Part shown: piece by piece, positions 10,614 to 19,078 of the stretch
Layout of the letters: the number at the start of each line of letters is the position of its first letter
Numbering within the stretch: position 1 is the first letter of the stretch
Source of the DNA: Pelagadaptatus sp034112445
GTDB lineage: Bacteria; Pseudomonadota; Gammaproteobacteria; Pseudomonadales; Cellvibrionaceae
Direction: 5' to 3'
Length of the DNA: 64,000 nucleotides
NCBI GenBank assembly: GCA_034112445.1
Contig: JAWUVI010000022.1
Location: 286,665 to 350,664, forward strand
Notes under the pieces: model-generated
Seen by the model: only the letters and a program-made list of their open reading frames with translations
Database searches by the model: none
Told to the model about the DNA's origin: nothing
Translations under genes and position numbers: made by a program

Positions 10614-10976
10614 TTAGGACATTACTTCTGACATGACGCCAAGCAACTTTTTCTCTTCAATGGGCTTAGTTAGGTAGGCTTTAGCGCCTTGGCGCAACCC
10701 CCAGACCCTATCAGTTTCTTGATCTTTGGTTGTGACAATAACCACAGGAATATGGCTTGTCTCTGGGGATTTAGATAACTGACGAGTAGCCTGAAAACCA
10801 TTCAAGCCTGGCATAACAACATCCATAAGAACCAACTCAGGTAATTCTTTTTTTGCTATAGCTACGCCTGCCTCTCCATTTTCTGCAGTAATGACACTGT
10901 GGCCATTTTTTTCTAGGATGCTGGTTAGCTTGTGCGTCTCCGTAGGGGAGTCATCAACAATAAGTACTTTGGCCAT
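10614..10976 (-). CDS. pilH: PilH, single-domain response regulator
   Basis: CheY-like receiver of 120 residues that, with PilG, takes phosphate from ChpA and controls pilus retraction in relatives. All receiver residues are visible: the acidic pair in VLIVDDSPTE, the acceptor aspartate in LVLMDVVMPGLNG, the threonines in VVIVTTKDQ and the lysine in AYLTKPIEEK. There is no output domain. It lies 52 bases after pilG and 20 before pilI. The assignment as PilH rather than PilG rests on gene order and on its closer match to the PilH pattern (MAKVLIVDDSPTE...). Confidence 0.92.
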   Translation of the reverse strand: MAKVLIVDDSPTETHKLTSILEKNGHSVITAENGEAGVAIAKKELPELVLMDVVMPGLNGFQATRQLSKSPETSHIPVVIVTTKDQETDRVWGLRQGAKAYLTKPIEEKKLLGVMSEVMS

Positions 10977-11028
10977 AGTCGTCTCTAAAATAATCTAATA
11001 ATTTTGACTGTGAATTAAATTTCACAAA

Positions 11029-11418
11029 CTAACTTGTTGCTCCGGTATGGGCTTCAATCGTTCCCAGCAGCTCACTTTTACTAAAAGGCTTAGTAAGATA
11101 TTGATCAGAACCCACTATTCTTCCTTTAGCTTTATCGAACAAACCATCCTTACTAGACAGCATAATCACTGGTGTGGATTTGAACTCACTGTTATTTTTA
11201 ATTAAAGCGCAAGTTTGATAGCCATCTAACCTAGGCATCATAATATCCACAAAGATAATATCAGGTTTGGTATCGGCTATTTTTGCCAACGCATCAAAAC
11301 CATCAACTGCGGTTACAACCGTACAGCCTGCCTTTTTAAGCAGCGTTTCGGCTGTTCGTCTGATGGTTTTACTATCATCAATAACCATCACCTTGAGATT
11401 CTCAAGATTCACATCCAT
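11029..11418 (-). CDS. pilG: PilG, single-domain response regulator
   Basis: First gene of the operon. It is a CheY-like receiver of 129 residues with a short N-terminal lead (MDVNLENLKV) typical of PilG. Key residues: the acidic pair in VMVIDDSKTIRRT, the acceptor aspartate in IIFVDIMMPRLDG, the serine pair in VIMLSSKDGLFD and the lysine in YLTKPFSKSELL. In P. aeruginosa PilG promotes pilus extension and FimV-dependent polar signalling; that role is family knowledge, not read from this sequence. It diverges from gshB across about 305 bases that should hold both promoters. Confidence 0.93.
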   Translation of the reverse strand: MDVNLENLKVMVIDDSKTIRRTAETLLKKAGCTVVTAVDGFDALAKIADTKPDIIFVDIMMPRLDGYQTCALIKNNSEFKSTPVIMLSSKDGLFDKAKGRIVGSDQYLTKPFSKSELLGTIEAHTGATS

Positions 11419-11723
11419 AACTTAACGACCTTCATCTAACCTTTATTAATAGGTTTATACTTATAATTTATGTGATTGCTGAAAAGAATAAAACAGCAAC
11501 GAGATTTTTAACATAGTTTTTAAATCATATCCATAACACACTCAAAGCATTAGGTTTTTTATTTCATCAACTGGCTATATGGTTGCACTATTTGGTCAAT
11601 AAGCTTAAGTTAGGCGGGCTTTATAATAGCAACTTAACTTCTATTTTTATCACCCACTTGTAGAATAGATGATACTGGTAAAATAACCTTATTAAAGTAG
11701 CAACTTCCATCAAGCGAGCAATC
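11419..11723. promoter_or_regulatory. divergent intergenic region pilG / gshB
   Basis: A 305-base AT-rich spacer between the divergent starts of pilG and gshB, with no convincing coding frame. It should contain both promoters. Toward gshB the best pair I found is TTGTAG (11658-11663) with TAAAAT (11679-11684), but the 15-base spacer is short, so this is only a weak candidate. Toward pilG an AAGG lies about ten bases before the ATG as ribosome site. No palindrome long enough to call an operator was seen. Confidence 0.4.
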
Positions 11724-12674
11724 ATGACTTATCAGCTTGGGGTCATTATGGACCCTATCGATGAAATTAACTTCAAAAAAGACACTACGCTTGCCCTGCT
11801 GTTAGCTGCTCAAGATAAAAGCTGGAAAATCACTTACATACAACAAAAAAACCTGTATCTAGATAACGGTAAACCCAAGGCTATTTGCCAATCATTAGTC
11901 GTAAAGAACGATGCCAACGATTGGTTTGAGCTTGCACCAGAAAAGCAGATTGAACTTGCACAGCTCGACGTCATTTTGATGCGCAAAGACCCTCCCTTTG
12001 ATAACGAATACATTTACAGCACATACATTCTTGAAGCGGCCCAAAGAGACAACGTACTCATCGTGAACGATCCGCGCAGCCTGCGTGACTGCAATGAAAA
12101 AATATTCGCGACACAATTTCCTCAATGCTGCCCTCCAGTCCTTGTCAGTAGAAATGAGTCTCTCTTACGTGAATTCCATAAACAGCACCACGACGTTATT
12201 TTCAAACCGCTAGATGGCATGGGCGGCAGCGGTATATTTCGCTGCCCTGAAAACGACCCTAATGTCGGCGTCATTCTTGAGACATTAACAGATCTTGGCA
12301 AACAACAAATAATGGCCCAAGCCTATTTACCAGAAATCAAACAGGGTGATAAAAGAATATTGGTTGTTGATGGCATTGCCATCCCTTATAGCCTTGCCAG
12401 GATTCCCGCTAAAGGAGAAACACGCGGAAACTTAGCTGCTGGAGGTACCGGTAGACCACAACCGCTAACCGAGAGAGACCAATGGATTGTTAGCCAAGTA
12501 TCGCCTTCCCTGAAAGAAAAAGGCTTATTATTTGTTGGCCTAGATGTGATTGGCGATTACCTTACCGAAATTAATGTCACCAGCCCCACCTGCGTGCGTG
12601 AAATAGACAATCAGTACGACACTAAAATTGCCGAGCAGCTTATGGCTGCAATCGAACGCAAGCTGACCGCATAA
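11724..12674 (+). CDS. gshB: Glutathione synthetase
   Basis: Cytosolic ATP-grasp ligase that joins glycine to gamma-glutamylcysteine, the second step of glutathione synthesis. The 316 residues match the usual length. Visible are the N-terminal fold (LGVIMDPIDEIN), the ATP-binding segment VIFKPLDGMGGSGIFR with its glycine-rich loop, KRILVVDGIAIPYSLARIP, the flexible RGNLAAGGTGRP loop, and the metal-binding end LTEINVTSPTCVREID. The partner enzyme gshA is also in this window (35102-36688), far away and on the other strand. The neighbours pilG and tonB are as in Pseudomonas. Confidence 0.96.
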   Translation: MTYQLGVIMDPIDEINFKKDTTLALLLAAQDKSWKITYIQQKNLYLDNGKPKAICQSLVVKNDANDWFELAPEKQIELAQLDVILMRKDPPFDNEYIYSTYILEAAQRDNVLIVNDPRSLRDCNEKIFATQFPQCCPPVLVSRNESLLREFHKQHHDVIFKPLDGMGGSGIFRCPENDPNVGVILETLTDLGKQQIMAQAYLPEIKQGDKRILVVDGIAIPYSLARIPAKGETRGNLAAGGTGRPQPLTERDQWIVSQVSPSLKEKGLLFVGLDVIGDYLTEINVTSPTCVREIDNQYDTKIAEQLMAAIERKLTA

Positions 12675-12688
12675 ACTTAGACATTCTA

Positions 12689-13576
12689 ATGACTGCCGAG
12701 CCCCTCACTTCTGCTGATATCAATACTGGCGACAGATTAAGTTTTACCGTCTTCGTTGCCATAGCGGTGCACGCCTTATTAATCCTCGGAGTATCATTCA
12801 ACAGTAATTTTTCTCAACAAAGCGCTCCCACTCTTGAAATAACTCTCGCCAATCATAAGTCCATCAAACCGCCCACTGAGGCGGATTATTTAGCTCAGCA
12901 CAATCAACAAGCCAGCGGCACTTTAGATGTCTCAAAACAAATCACGACCGACATCATTACCGAATTCAACGATCCTAATATACGTGAGCTAAGCCCACTG
13001 CCCTCGACTAAAGCAGGTATTAACAACCCTCAGATCATGGATAAACCCATTACCACAAGCAGTCAAAGCGACTTCAAACTTGTTCATAAAAGAACATCTG
13101 AACAACAAGAAGCCGACGAAGTAAAAGACGGGCAAGATCAAGTCGATTCATCATTAAGCGCAGAAATTGCCAGCTTAAAAGCTAAACTTGATAAACAACG
13201 ACAAGCCTATGCTAAACGCCCAAGAGTAAGACGCCTGACATCAGTAGCCACTAAATCTTCAATAGATGCAGCCTATATGAACAAGTGGATCAGGAAGGTG
13301 GTTTTTATAGGCAATAGAAATTTTCCACAGGAGGCGCTCCAAAATAAAATCTTCGGCAGCCTTCGTTTAGCAACGACCCTCAAACAAAACGGCACCATCA
13401 AGTCGGTTGAGATTTTACAGTCCTCTGGGTTTTCAGTATTAGATAACGCCGCATTACAAATTGTTCATCTAGCCTCTCCTTTCCCGCCATTCCCTCAAGA
13501 AATTCGCAAAAACACTGACCAATTAGAAATAATCAGGACCTGGAACTTTGAAATAAACGGTTTAAGCACACAATAA
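12689..13576 (+). CDS. tonB: TonB-family energy transducer next to gshB
   Basis: Inner-membrane anchored periplasmic protein of 295 residues. There is one membrane helix at about 21-38 (FTVFVAIAVHALLILGVSF), then a long Gln/Asp/Ser-rich periplasmic linker with a predicted charged helix at about 140-180 (SLKAKLDKQRQAYAKRP), and a TonB C-terminal domain from about 205 (YMNKWIRKVVFIGNRNFP ... GSLRLATTLKQNGTIKSVE). The linker lacks the Pro-Glu/Pro-Lys repeats of classical TonB. It lies 14 bases after gshB, as in P. aeruginosa, where the equivalent gene has been linked to twitching motility and pilus function rather than iron uptake. No exbB or exbD is adjacent. The fold is certain; its receptor partner is unknown. 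Confidence 0.88.
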   Translation: MTAEPLTSADINTGDRLSFTVFVAIAVHALLILGVSFNSNFSQQSAPTLEITLANHKSIKPPTEADYLAQHNQQASGTLDVSKQITTDIITEFNDPNIRELSPLPSTKAGINNPQIMDKPITTSSQSDFKLVHKRTSEQQEADEVKDGQDQVDSSLSAEIASLKAKLDKQRQAYAKRPRVRRLTSVATKSSIDAAYMNKWIRKVVFIGNRNFPQEALQNKIFGSLRLATTLKQNGTIKSVEILQSSGFSVLDNAALQIVHLASPFPPFPQEIRKNTDQLEIIRTWNFEINGLSTQ

Positions 13577-13653
13577 ATACGCTTTTACAAATTCAACCAC
13601 TTAAGAACCCTCAAAAACTTGTTTTCCTCACCTTAGGGCTCAATACTTACGCC

Positions 13654-14244
13654 ATGGGTCAATACACAGAAGAAAATAGTAATGCCAATATCAGCTGCCT
13701 AACCGGCCAGCTTCTTATTTCTATGCCTAGCTTAAACGATTCGTTTTTTTCCCATACCATTACCCTGATCTGTGATCACAATTGTGATGGCGCTATGGGT
13801 ATCGTTCTTAATCAATCACTAGACACTCCACTGAACGAAATTTTCACTCAGCTCGAGATTGAAAGCTCACCCACGGCAAACACCGACAGACCCATAATGT
13901 GTGGCGGGCCAGTCCAACCTGATAGAGGCTTCGTTTTACACTCGGCCGGAAAGACTTGGGACTCAACCATTTCCGTTTCCGACGAACTCTCTCTTACTGT
14001 ATCTCAAGATATTATTCGTGATATTGCCGCAGGGCCAACTTCTTATCAATTTATGGTCGCATTAGGCTATGCTGGGTGGGATGAAGGTCAGCTGGAATCA
14101 GAAATGGCTAATAATGCTTGGCTTACTTTACCCTCCGATGCCGACTTAATATTTAACACTTCACTAAAAGAACTCTGGACTACCGCAGCAAAAAGATTAG
14201 GCGTTAATTTAGATTTAATCTCAAGTACTCCTGGCCATGCTTGA
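13654..14244 (+). CDS. yqgE: YqgE/AlgH family protein (DUF179)
   Basis: Conserved 196-residue cytosolic protein of the UPF0301/AlgH family, whose biochemical role is unsettled. Family marks: the N-terminal LTGQLLISMPSLNDSFF, then ITLICDHNCDGAMGIVLNQ, the MCGGPVQPDRGFVLH block and FMVALGYAGWDEGQLESEM. It lies between tonB and ruvX, its almost universal neighbour in gammaproteobacteria. The ATG at 13654 adds about 15 residues before the conserved domain; no strong ribosome site is visible, so the exact start is uncertain. Confidence 0.93.
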   Translation: MGQYTEENSNANISCLTGQLLISMPSLNDSFFSHTITLICDHNCDGAMGIVLNQSLDTPLNEIFTQLEIESSPTANTDRPIMCGGPVQPDRGFVLHSAGKTWDSTISVSDELSLTVSQDIIRDIAAGPTSYQFMVALGYAGWDEGQLESEMANNAWLTLPSDADLIFNTSLKELWTTAAKRLGVNLDLISSTPGHA

Positions 14245-14271
14245 CCCTTCACTTTCACCAAAAAGTTAACC

Positions 14272-14697
14272 ATGACAATCACATCAATATTAGCCTTTGA
14301 CTTTGGCACTAAAAACATCGGCGTCGCTTACGGTCAAACAATCACTCGTTCCACATCTGAGCTCGAAAGCCTGAAAGCCTCTGATGGAATACCCAACTGG
14401 AGTGAATTAGAAAAACTTATTTCAGAGTGGAAACCGGAAATAGTTCTAGTGGGCCTACCACTGAATATGGATGGCAGTGAAAGTGAGCTCAGTATAAGAG
14501 CAAGGAAGTTTGCCAACCGTATACATGGACGCTTTGGCGTGGCAATTGAAATGGTTGATGAGCGCCTCAGTACGCGCGAAGCTAAATCCGAAGCAATAGA
14601 TCGGGGTCATAAAGGTAATTATGCCAAACGACCTATCGACTCTATTGCCGCTAGATTGATATTAGATGGATGGCTGCATGAAATGAGCAGCCATTAA
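14272..14697 (+). CDS. ruvX: RuvX/YqgF putative Holliday junction resolvase and 16S rRNA processing factor
   Basis: RNase H-fold nuclease of 141 residues, the usual size. The catalytic aspartates are seen in ILAFDFGTKNIGVAYG (Asp10) and near the C-terminus in RPIDSIAARLIL, with the acidic pair of MVDERLSTREA between them. E. coli YqgF matures the 16S rRNA 5' end, and the family is also annotated as a resolvase. It is 27 bases after yqgE and probably co-transcribed with it. In Pseudomonas pyrR-pyrB follow; here the next genes are an unrelated convergent operon only 10 bases away, so synteny breaks at this point. Confidence 0.94.
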   Translation: MTITSILAFDFGTKNIGVAYGQTITRSTSELESLKASDGIPNWSELEKLISEWKPEIVLVGLPLNMDGSESELSIRARKFANRIHGRFGVAIEMVDERLSTREAKSEAIDRGHKGNYAKRPIDSIAARLILDGWLHEMSSH

Positions 14698-14707
14698 TAG
14701 CTTGCGA

Positions 14708-16066
14708 CTATATATTTAACTTCTCTTCGCGCTTAATTTCACTTTCTGCGAATTTAACCCACTGCACCGCAAAACGTTCACTGCGTTTATCTTTAGCGGC
14801 TGTCCTAAAATACTGAAGCGACTCTGCATATTTACCAAGATTCACCAGACTCATACCCATAACTATACTTAGCTGATCGGCACGCTTAACACCACCACGC
14901 TTAAGAGCCTGATTACCAGAATTAATTGCCTCTTGATATTGATCGCTATCCAAATAAATACCCGCTAAGCGAGCGTACAAATCACCTTTCTCTGATTTAC
15001 TGGCAGCTTTTGCCATCTCAGGTATAGACTTCTTAATCTCTTGCGCCAAACGCCAAGCGGTGGCCAGAACTTCTAAATTTTTAGAGGTCTCTTCAATTTG
15101 CTTATTTTTAATGCCTTTATCAATAATTTTGGCCGCCTTATAAGGAGCCTCTTCACCCATAAAAAGATACGCCAAATTCATCAACTCTTTTTCTTTGGTT
15201 ACCGCACCCATAATGTACGCAGTCTCCAAGGCATGAAGCTGATCCTTCTCACGACCTACCGAGCCATACATGCCTGACAGTTGCTTCCAGTAGGTAGATT
15301 TAGAGTAATGCTTAACCATCTTTTCTAGAATATTAATAACTTTTTTGTTATCGCCTTTGTCATAATAAATTGCACGTTGCAAAGCAAACCAGTGCTCTTT
15401 TGGCACCTTACCTTTGGTCTCATACATATCTACAGCAGTATTAATGTGAGTTAGCGATTGATTCATATCATCCAACTGGTAATAACCTTGAGCCAGAAGA
15501 ACGTAAGGATCAGCACCTACTATAGGCTGTAATGTCATCCATTTTTTAAGCAGAGTAATGGCTTGCTTGTACTCTTCTTGAACAAACTTGAGCTGAGCCA
15601 ATGTGTATAAGGTGCCCAACTGCAGTGCTTCACTCAGCTGCTCTTCTTTGAGTACTTTTTCGTAATAAACAATCGCTCCAGAATAATTTTCCAGGGAGTA
15701 ATTAATCCAAGCAAAATAATTCCACAGATTGGCTTTTTCAAAACTGGTGTACTTCGCAGACTTATTTTTTTCTAAATCTTGCAAAACCAATAACGCACCT
15801 TTCCAATCCTCTAGGTCTGTTTTTTCTTGAACTTTAGCAAAGTCTTTGAACACAGGTTGGCGCAATGAATAGGATTTTTTTGTTTTATATGTTGGCTTCT
15901 CTTTCGTCTCCTGCGCATGAATTTGCGCAAAAACTTGCTCCGAGAAACCCAGTTCTTTTGCTGCTGCATTAAACAGAGCCGGCAGCAATGCGACGGCTCC
16001 TAGCAACAAGCCGCTTGTCACTATACTTTTAGCCTTTGCCACGATTTGATTTATCTTCATTGTCAT
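14708..16066 (-). CDS. TPR-repeat protein, last gene of the TonB2 operon
   Basis: A 452-residue exported protein made almost wholly of tetratricopeptide repeats, for example ANLWNYFAWINYSLENYSGA, YVLLAQGYYQLDDMNQSL and LSIVMGMSLVNLGKYAES. An N-terminal hydrophobic stretch at about 15-35 (SIVTSGLLLGAVALLPALF) acts as signal peptide or anchor, so the repeats lie in the periplasm. It is 16 bases after tonB2. TPR proteins are regularly the last member of DUF3450-TtpC-ExbB2-ExbD2-TonB2 operons in Vibrio and related bacteria, where they are thought to assist the TonB2 complex. A second ATG two codons on (16060) is about equally good as start. Confidence 0.85.
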   Translation of the reverse strand: MTMKINQIVAKAKSIVTSGLLLGAVALLPALFNAAAKELGFSEQVFAQIHAQETKEKPTYKTKKSYSLRQPVFKDFAKVQEKTDLEDWKGALLVLQDLEKNKSAKYTSFEKANLWNYFAWINYSLENYSGAIVYYEKVLKEEQLSEALQLGTLYTLAQLKFVQEEYKQAITLLKKWMTLQPIVGADPYVLLAQGYYQLDDMNQSLTHINTAVDMYETKGKVPKEHWFALQRAIYYDKGDNKKVINILEKMVKHYSKSTYWKQLSGMYGSVGREKDQLHALETAYIMGAVTKEKELMNLAYLFMGEEAPYKAAKIIDKGIKNKQIEETSKNLEVLATAWRLAQEIKKSIPEMAKAASKSEKGDLYARLAGIYLDSDQYQEAINSGNQALKRGGVKRADQLSIVMGMSLVNLGKYAESLQYFRTAAKDKRSERFAVQWVKFAESEIKREEKLNI

Positions 16067-16082
16067 AACTCATTTCGCCATT

Positions 16083-16691
16083 TTATTTGGCAATCGCAAA
16101 TGTAATTTTATTTTGTACGCCAGATACTTCAACCGCCTCACCATCAATCACACGGGGCTTATATTTGAACTTTAACGCGGCTTTAATTGCGGCATTATCA
16201 AATGTTTTTGGTGGCTCAGAATCAATCACGTAGGCATCGCGTACTGAGCCATTTGTTGTCACGGTGAATTCAACGATGACATAACCTTCTATCCCACGCT
16301 GCAAAGCGCGACGAGGATAAGTCGGTTGCACTTTCACTATCGGCAGGTATTCGCCATCAGAACCAAAGCCACCAATACTTTTAACGCTCAAGTTTGGCGC
16401 CACTCGTGGAGCTGACATGTTCATCGCATCAGGATCGATATCAGGCTGATCGAATTCAGGCTCTGGCAGATCTGGCGGCGGCTCTTCTGGATCTTCAGGC
16501 TTGTCAGGCTTGGCCGTATCGTATTGAGTTTCTATTTCATGCTCTGGCATATGGATATCAGCCAGTTTGCGACCATCATCATCTTCTGGAGGCTTAACAT
16601 CTTGATCAATCAATGCATGCATTAGAAACAGCAAGCTGAACGTCATTGCTGCTGCCAGCACCAATGCCAATGCTACTCGTGCAAGTTTCAT
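16083..16691 (-). CDS. tonB2: TonB2-type energy transducer
   Basis: 202-residue TonB with one membrane helix (about 6-27, ALALVLAAAMTFSLLFLMHA), a short acidic proline-rich linker (PEDPEEPPPDLPEPEFDQP) and a TonB C-terminal domain (LPIVKVQPTYPRRALQRG, then GYVIVEFTVTTNGSVRDA). The compact size and acidic rather than Lys-Pro linker are typical of the TonB2 class. It should carry energy from ExbB2/ExbD2 to outer-membrane receptors; a possible client is the receptor at 55613-57694. It follows exbD2 by 27 bases. Confidence 0.93.
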   Translation of the reverse strand: MKLARVALALVLAAAMTFSLLFLMHALIDQDVKPPEDDDGRKLADIHMPEHEIETQYDTAKPDKPEDPEEPPPDLPEPEFDQPDIDPDAMNMSAPRVAPNLSVKSIGGFGSDGEYLPIVKVQPTYPRRALQRGIEGYVIVEFTVTTNGSVRDAYVIDSEPPKTFDNAAIKAALKFKYKPRVIDGEAVEVSGVQNKITFAIAK

Positions 16692-16718
16692 GGTAATTTC
16701 CCGTTTATTGCTTCTCTG

Positions 16719-17123
16719 TTACCGCTTCTCGGTTGAAACAGAGACGTCCAGCGCACCAGCTTCCGTGGCGGCCTGTGCAATTTTTGTCATTGTCTCTATA
16801 TTGGCTTCATCGTCTGCCTGAATAACAACAGCACCTTTAGGATTCTCTGCCAATAAGCGCTCAATATTAGTCTTCACAGAGCGCAAATCGATGCGTTGCT
16901 TATCAAGCCACACTTCATTAGTGCTCGTAATGGCAATTAATATATTCGCATTTTTCTTTAACTCTGCTGTTGTTGCTTCTGGCCGATTTACTTCAATACC
17001 GGGCTCTTTAATAAAAGACGCGGTAACAATAAAGAAAATCAGCATAATGAAAACAACATCAAGCATTGGCGTCAGATCAATAGCGTTCTGATCTTCTTCA
17101 GCCGCCCTATTTTTTCTGCCCAT
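16719..17123 (-). CDS. exbD2: ExbD2 biopolymer transport protein
   Basis: 134-residue ExbD/TolR family protein: one membrane helix (VVFIMLIFFIVTASFI) preceded by the key proton-pathway aspartate in DLTPMLDVVF (Asp22), then a periplasmic domain with VVIQADDEANIETMTKIAQ. A longer reading from a TTG at 17138 is possible, but GAAGAGA lies just before the ATG at 17123, giving a proper ribosome site there. It is 44 bases after exbB2. It works with ExbB2 as the proton-driven motor of the TonB2 complex. Confidence 0.93.
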   Translation of the reverse strand: MGRKNRAAEEDQNAIDLTPMLDVVFIMLIFFIVTASFIKEPGIEVNRPEATTAELKKNANILIAITSTNEVWLDKQRIDLRSVKTNIERLLAENPKGAVVIQADDEANIETMTKIAQAATEAGALDVSVSTEKR

Positions 17124-17167
17124 GTAATTTCTCTTCAATGACCTATTAGATAAAAGTGATGGCTAAC

Positions 17168-17695
17168 TTAATGGTCCATCGTCAAATGATCTTCAAATAA
17201 CTGGCTCTCACGCTCAGCAATACCTGTTACGTAAGTATTACCAAACACGCCTGATAATGCCGCAACCATTCCAGCCATAGTCGGGATAGTGGCCTTCGAA
17301 ACACCGCCAGCCATAGACTTAGCGTCGCCACCGCCGGTCACCGCCAGAACGTTAAACACTTCAATCATCCCAGTAACAGTACCCAACAATCCCAACAAAG
17401 GAGCAAGAGCCACCATTGTCGCTATCATGTCCATATTGATGGTTACTTTTTCTGATACCCGAGATATTAAAGCATGGCGCACTTGATGCGCGCCCCAAGA
17501 TTTACGTTCAGCACGCGCCTCCCAAGCATTTAATGCCGTTTGGATCTCGGTATTAAGATCGCTTTTAAAATACCAAATCCGCTCAAAAATCAGCGCCCAC
17601 ATGGCAAAAGTAAGAGCAGCAATAAACCATAATACATTGCCGCCTTGTGCCATAAAGGCGTTAATGGCCGCCAACGCATCCATTAAAGCCAACAT
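17168..17695 (-). CDS. exbB2: ExbB2 MotA/TolQ/ExbB proton channel protein
   Basis: 175-residue proton channel protein, shorter than classical ExbB. It has an N-terminal helix (GGNVLWFIAALTFAMWALIF), a cytosolic segment, then the paired helices of the MotA_TolQ_ExbB domain (MIATMVALAPLLGLLGTVTG, GVSKATIPTMAGMVAALSGV). A clear AGGAG lies six bases before the ATG. It follows the TtpC-like gene by only nine bases. Short ExbB2 proteins beside a long TtpC-type paralogue are characteristic of TonB2 systems. Confidence 0.93.
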   Translation of the reverse strand: MLALMDALAAINAFMAQGGNVLWFIAALTFAMWALIFERIWYFKSDLNTEIQTALNAWEARAERKSWGAHQVRHALISRVSEKVTINMDMIATMVALAPLLGLLGTVTGMIEVFNVLAVTGGGDAKSMAGGVSKATIPTMAGMVAALSGVFGNTYVTGIAERESQLFEDHLTMDH

Positions 17696-17704
17696 GCGCT
17701 TCTC

Positions 17705-19078
17705 CTATTTACCTTCGGAATTTTCAGCCACAATACCAATACTCTGTTCTTCTAGAACATGCAGTACACGTTTTGCTCGGCCATTAACGATGGTATGCAG
17801 CAGCACGGTTGGGATGGCAACTATAAGTCCCAACACAGTTGTCACCAACGCACCGGAGATCCCACCAGCCATCGCCTTCGGATCGCCTGCACCAAAAATA
17901 GTAATCGCTTGGAAGGTAATAATCATACCCGTCACTGTACCCAGCAAGCCTAGAAGAGGAGCAACCATAGAAATGATTTTTAGGATATTAAGTCCAGACT
18001 CAATAGCAGGACGCTCTTTTAAAATAGCCTCTTCAAGCTTCAGCTCTAAACTTTCGCAATCCATATCGGGGTTATCTTCAGCAACCTTAAGGATGCGCCC
18101 CAATGGGTTATTGATATTCGCCGAAGACGCTTTCAACTGGGTCGTTACTTTACTACTAACACCCATTAACACCACAAAACGAAACAGAGCCAAAATGATA
18201 GCTACAACACCTACCGCAGTAATGATATAGCCCACTAAACCACCTTGGTGCCAGCGCTCTTCAAGTGAAGGGCTATTGATAAGAGCAGCAAGAAATGATC
18301 CGCCAGTAGGCCCTGTAGGGTCTATACCAATACGAGTAACGCCTGAAGTAGAATCCGCCAAATTAGCAGCTGCACTTAAGAAAGAGCCTGATGGCTGCCG
18401 AGTTAACTCGGCCATTTTTTCGCCTTTAGGTAGAAACTCTAAGTATTTACCTTCAGACAATAAGTTAAAGTTACCAATACGGACCACGTCCTGGGTAGCT
18501 TGTTCGCCACTCGGCTTAATCACAGTACCCGTAAACTTAACGACCTTACCGCTTTCGATTGTTTCTAGTTGAATCTCGTACCACAGACGCTCAATCTCTT
18601 CGATTGTTGGCAGCTGTGTAGCACTGTTCATTTTTTCAATGAGACTATCAAGAAACGCTGCTCGACCAGGCATTTGAGCACTGACAATAGAAGTGCTCAA
18701 GTTAGAACGCAGATCGCCTGCGGTAGAAGTCAAATGACCAAACAATTCTTTCAATGAGCCCAAGCGTTCTTGCAGCTGCTTGCGCTTCGCCATTACATCA
18801 ACTTCTTGCTGCTCGTATTTCTTTTCTAAACGAGTTGAGCGAGCCTCTTCATTAGCTTTGGTTTTTTGAGCCTGATTCAACATTGATTGCTGATTTGATT
18901 TTTCACGACGAAACGAAGCTTCGCGTTCTTTATGATCCGCTGTTTCAGCAACCTTGCTTTGCTTAACCATCTGTAACAACTGATCGAGCGACTGAGCTTT
19001 TTCTTCTGCAGCAAAAGCATTTGCCCCTAACAGTCCAGAGAAGACCACAACGACACACGTTTGAATAAAGGTTCTCAT
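17705..19078 (-). CDS. TtpC-like long ExbB paralogue with coiled coil
   Basis: 457-residue protein with three parts: a signal peptide (about 1-23, VVVVFSGLLGANAFA), a long charged coiled coil (about 28-125) with further periplasmic sequence, and a C-terminal MotA_TolQ_ExbB domain (about 275-440; MVAPLLGLLGTVTGMIITF, GALVTTVLGLIVAIPTVLL). This is the build of TtpC, a fourth component that Vibrio TonB2 systems need. Its start overlaps the stop of the DUF3450 gene by four bases (ATGA), so the two are translationally coupled. It was probably named ExbB in older annotations; the N-terminal extension sets it apart. Confidence 0.9.
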   Translation of the reverse strand: MRTFIQTCVVVVFSGLLGANAFAAEEKAQSLDQLLQMVKQSKVAETADHKEREASFRREKSNQQSMLNQAQKTKANEEARSTRLEKKYEQQEVDVMAKRKQLQERLGSLKELFGHLTSTAGDLRSNLSTSIVSAQMPGRAAFLDSLIEKMNSATQLPTIEEIERLWYEIQLETIESGKVVKFTGTVIKPSGEQATQDVVRIGNFNLLSEGKYLEFLPKGEKMAELTRQPSGSFLSAAANLADSTSGVTRIGIDPTGPTGGSFLAALINSPSLEERWHQGGLVGYIITAVGVVAIILALFRFVVLMGVSSKVTTQLKASSANINNPLGRILKVAEDNPDMDCESLELKLEEAILKERPAIESGLNILKIISMVAPLLGLLGTVTGMIITFQAITIFGAGDPKAMAGGISGALVTTVLGLIVAIPTVLLHTIVNGRAKRVLHVLEEQSIGIVAENSEGK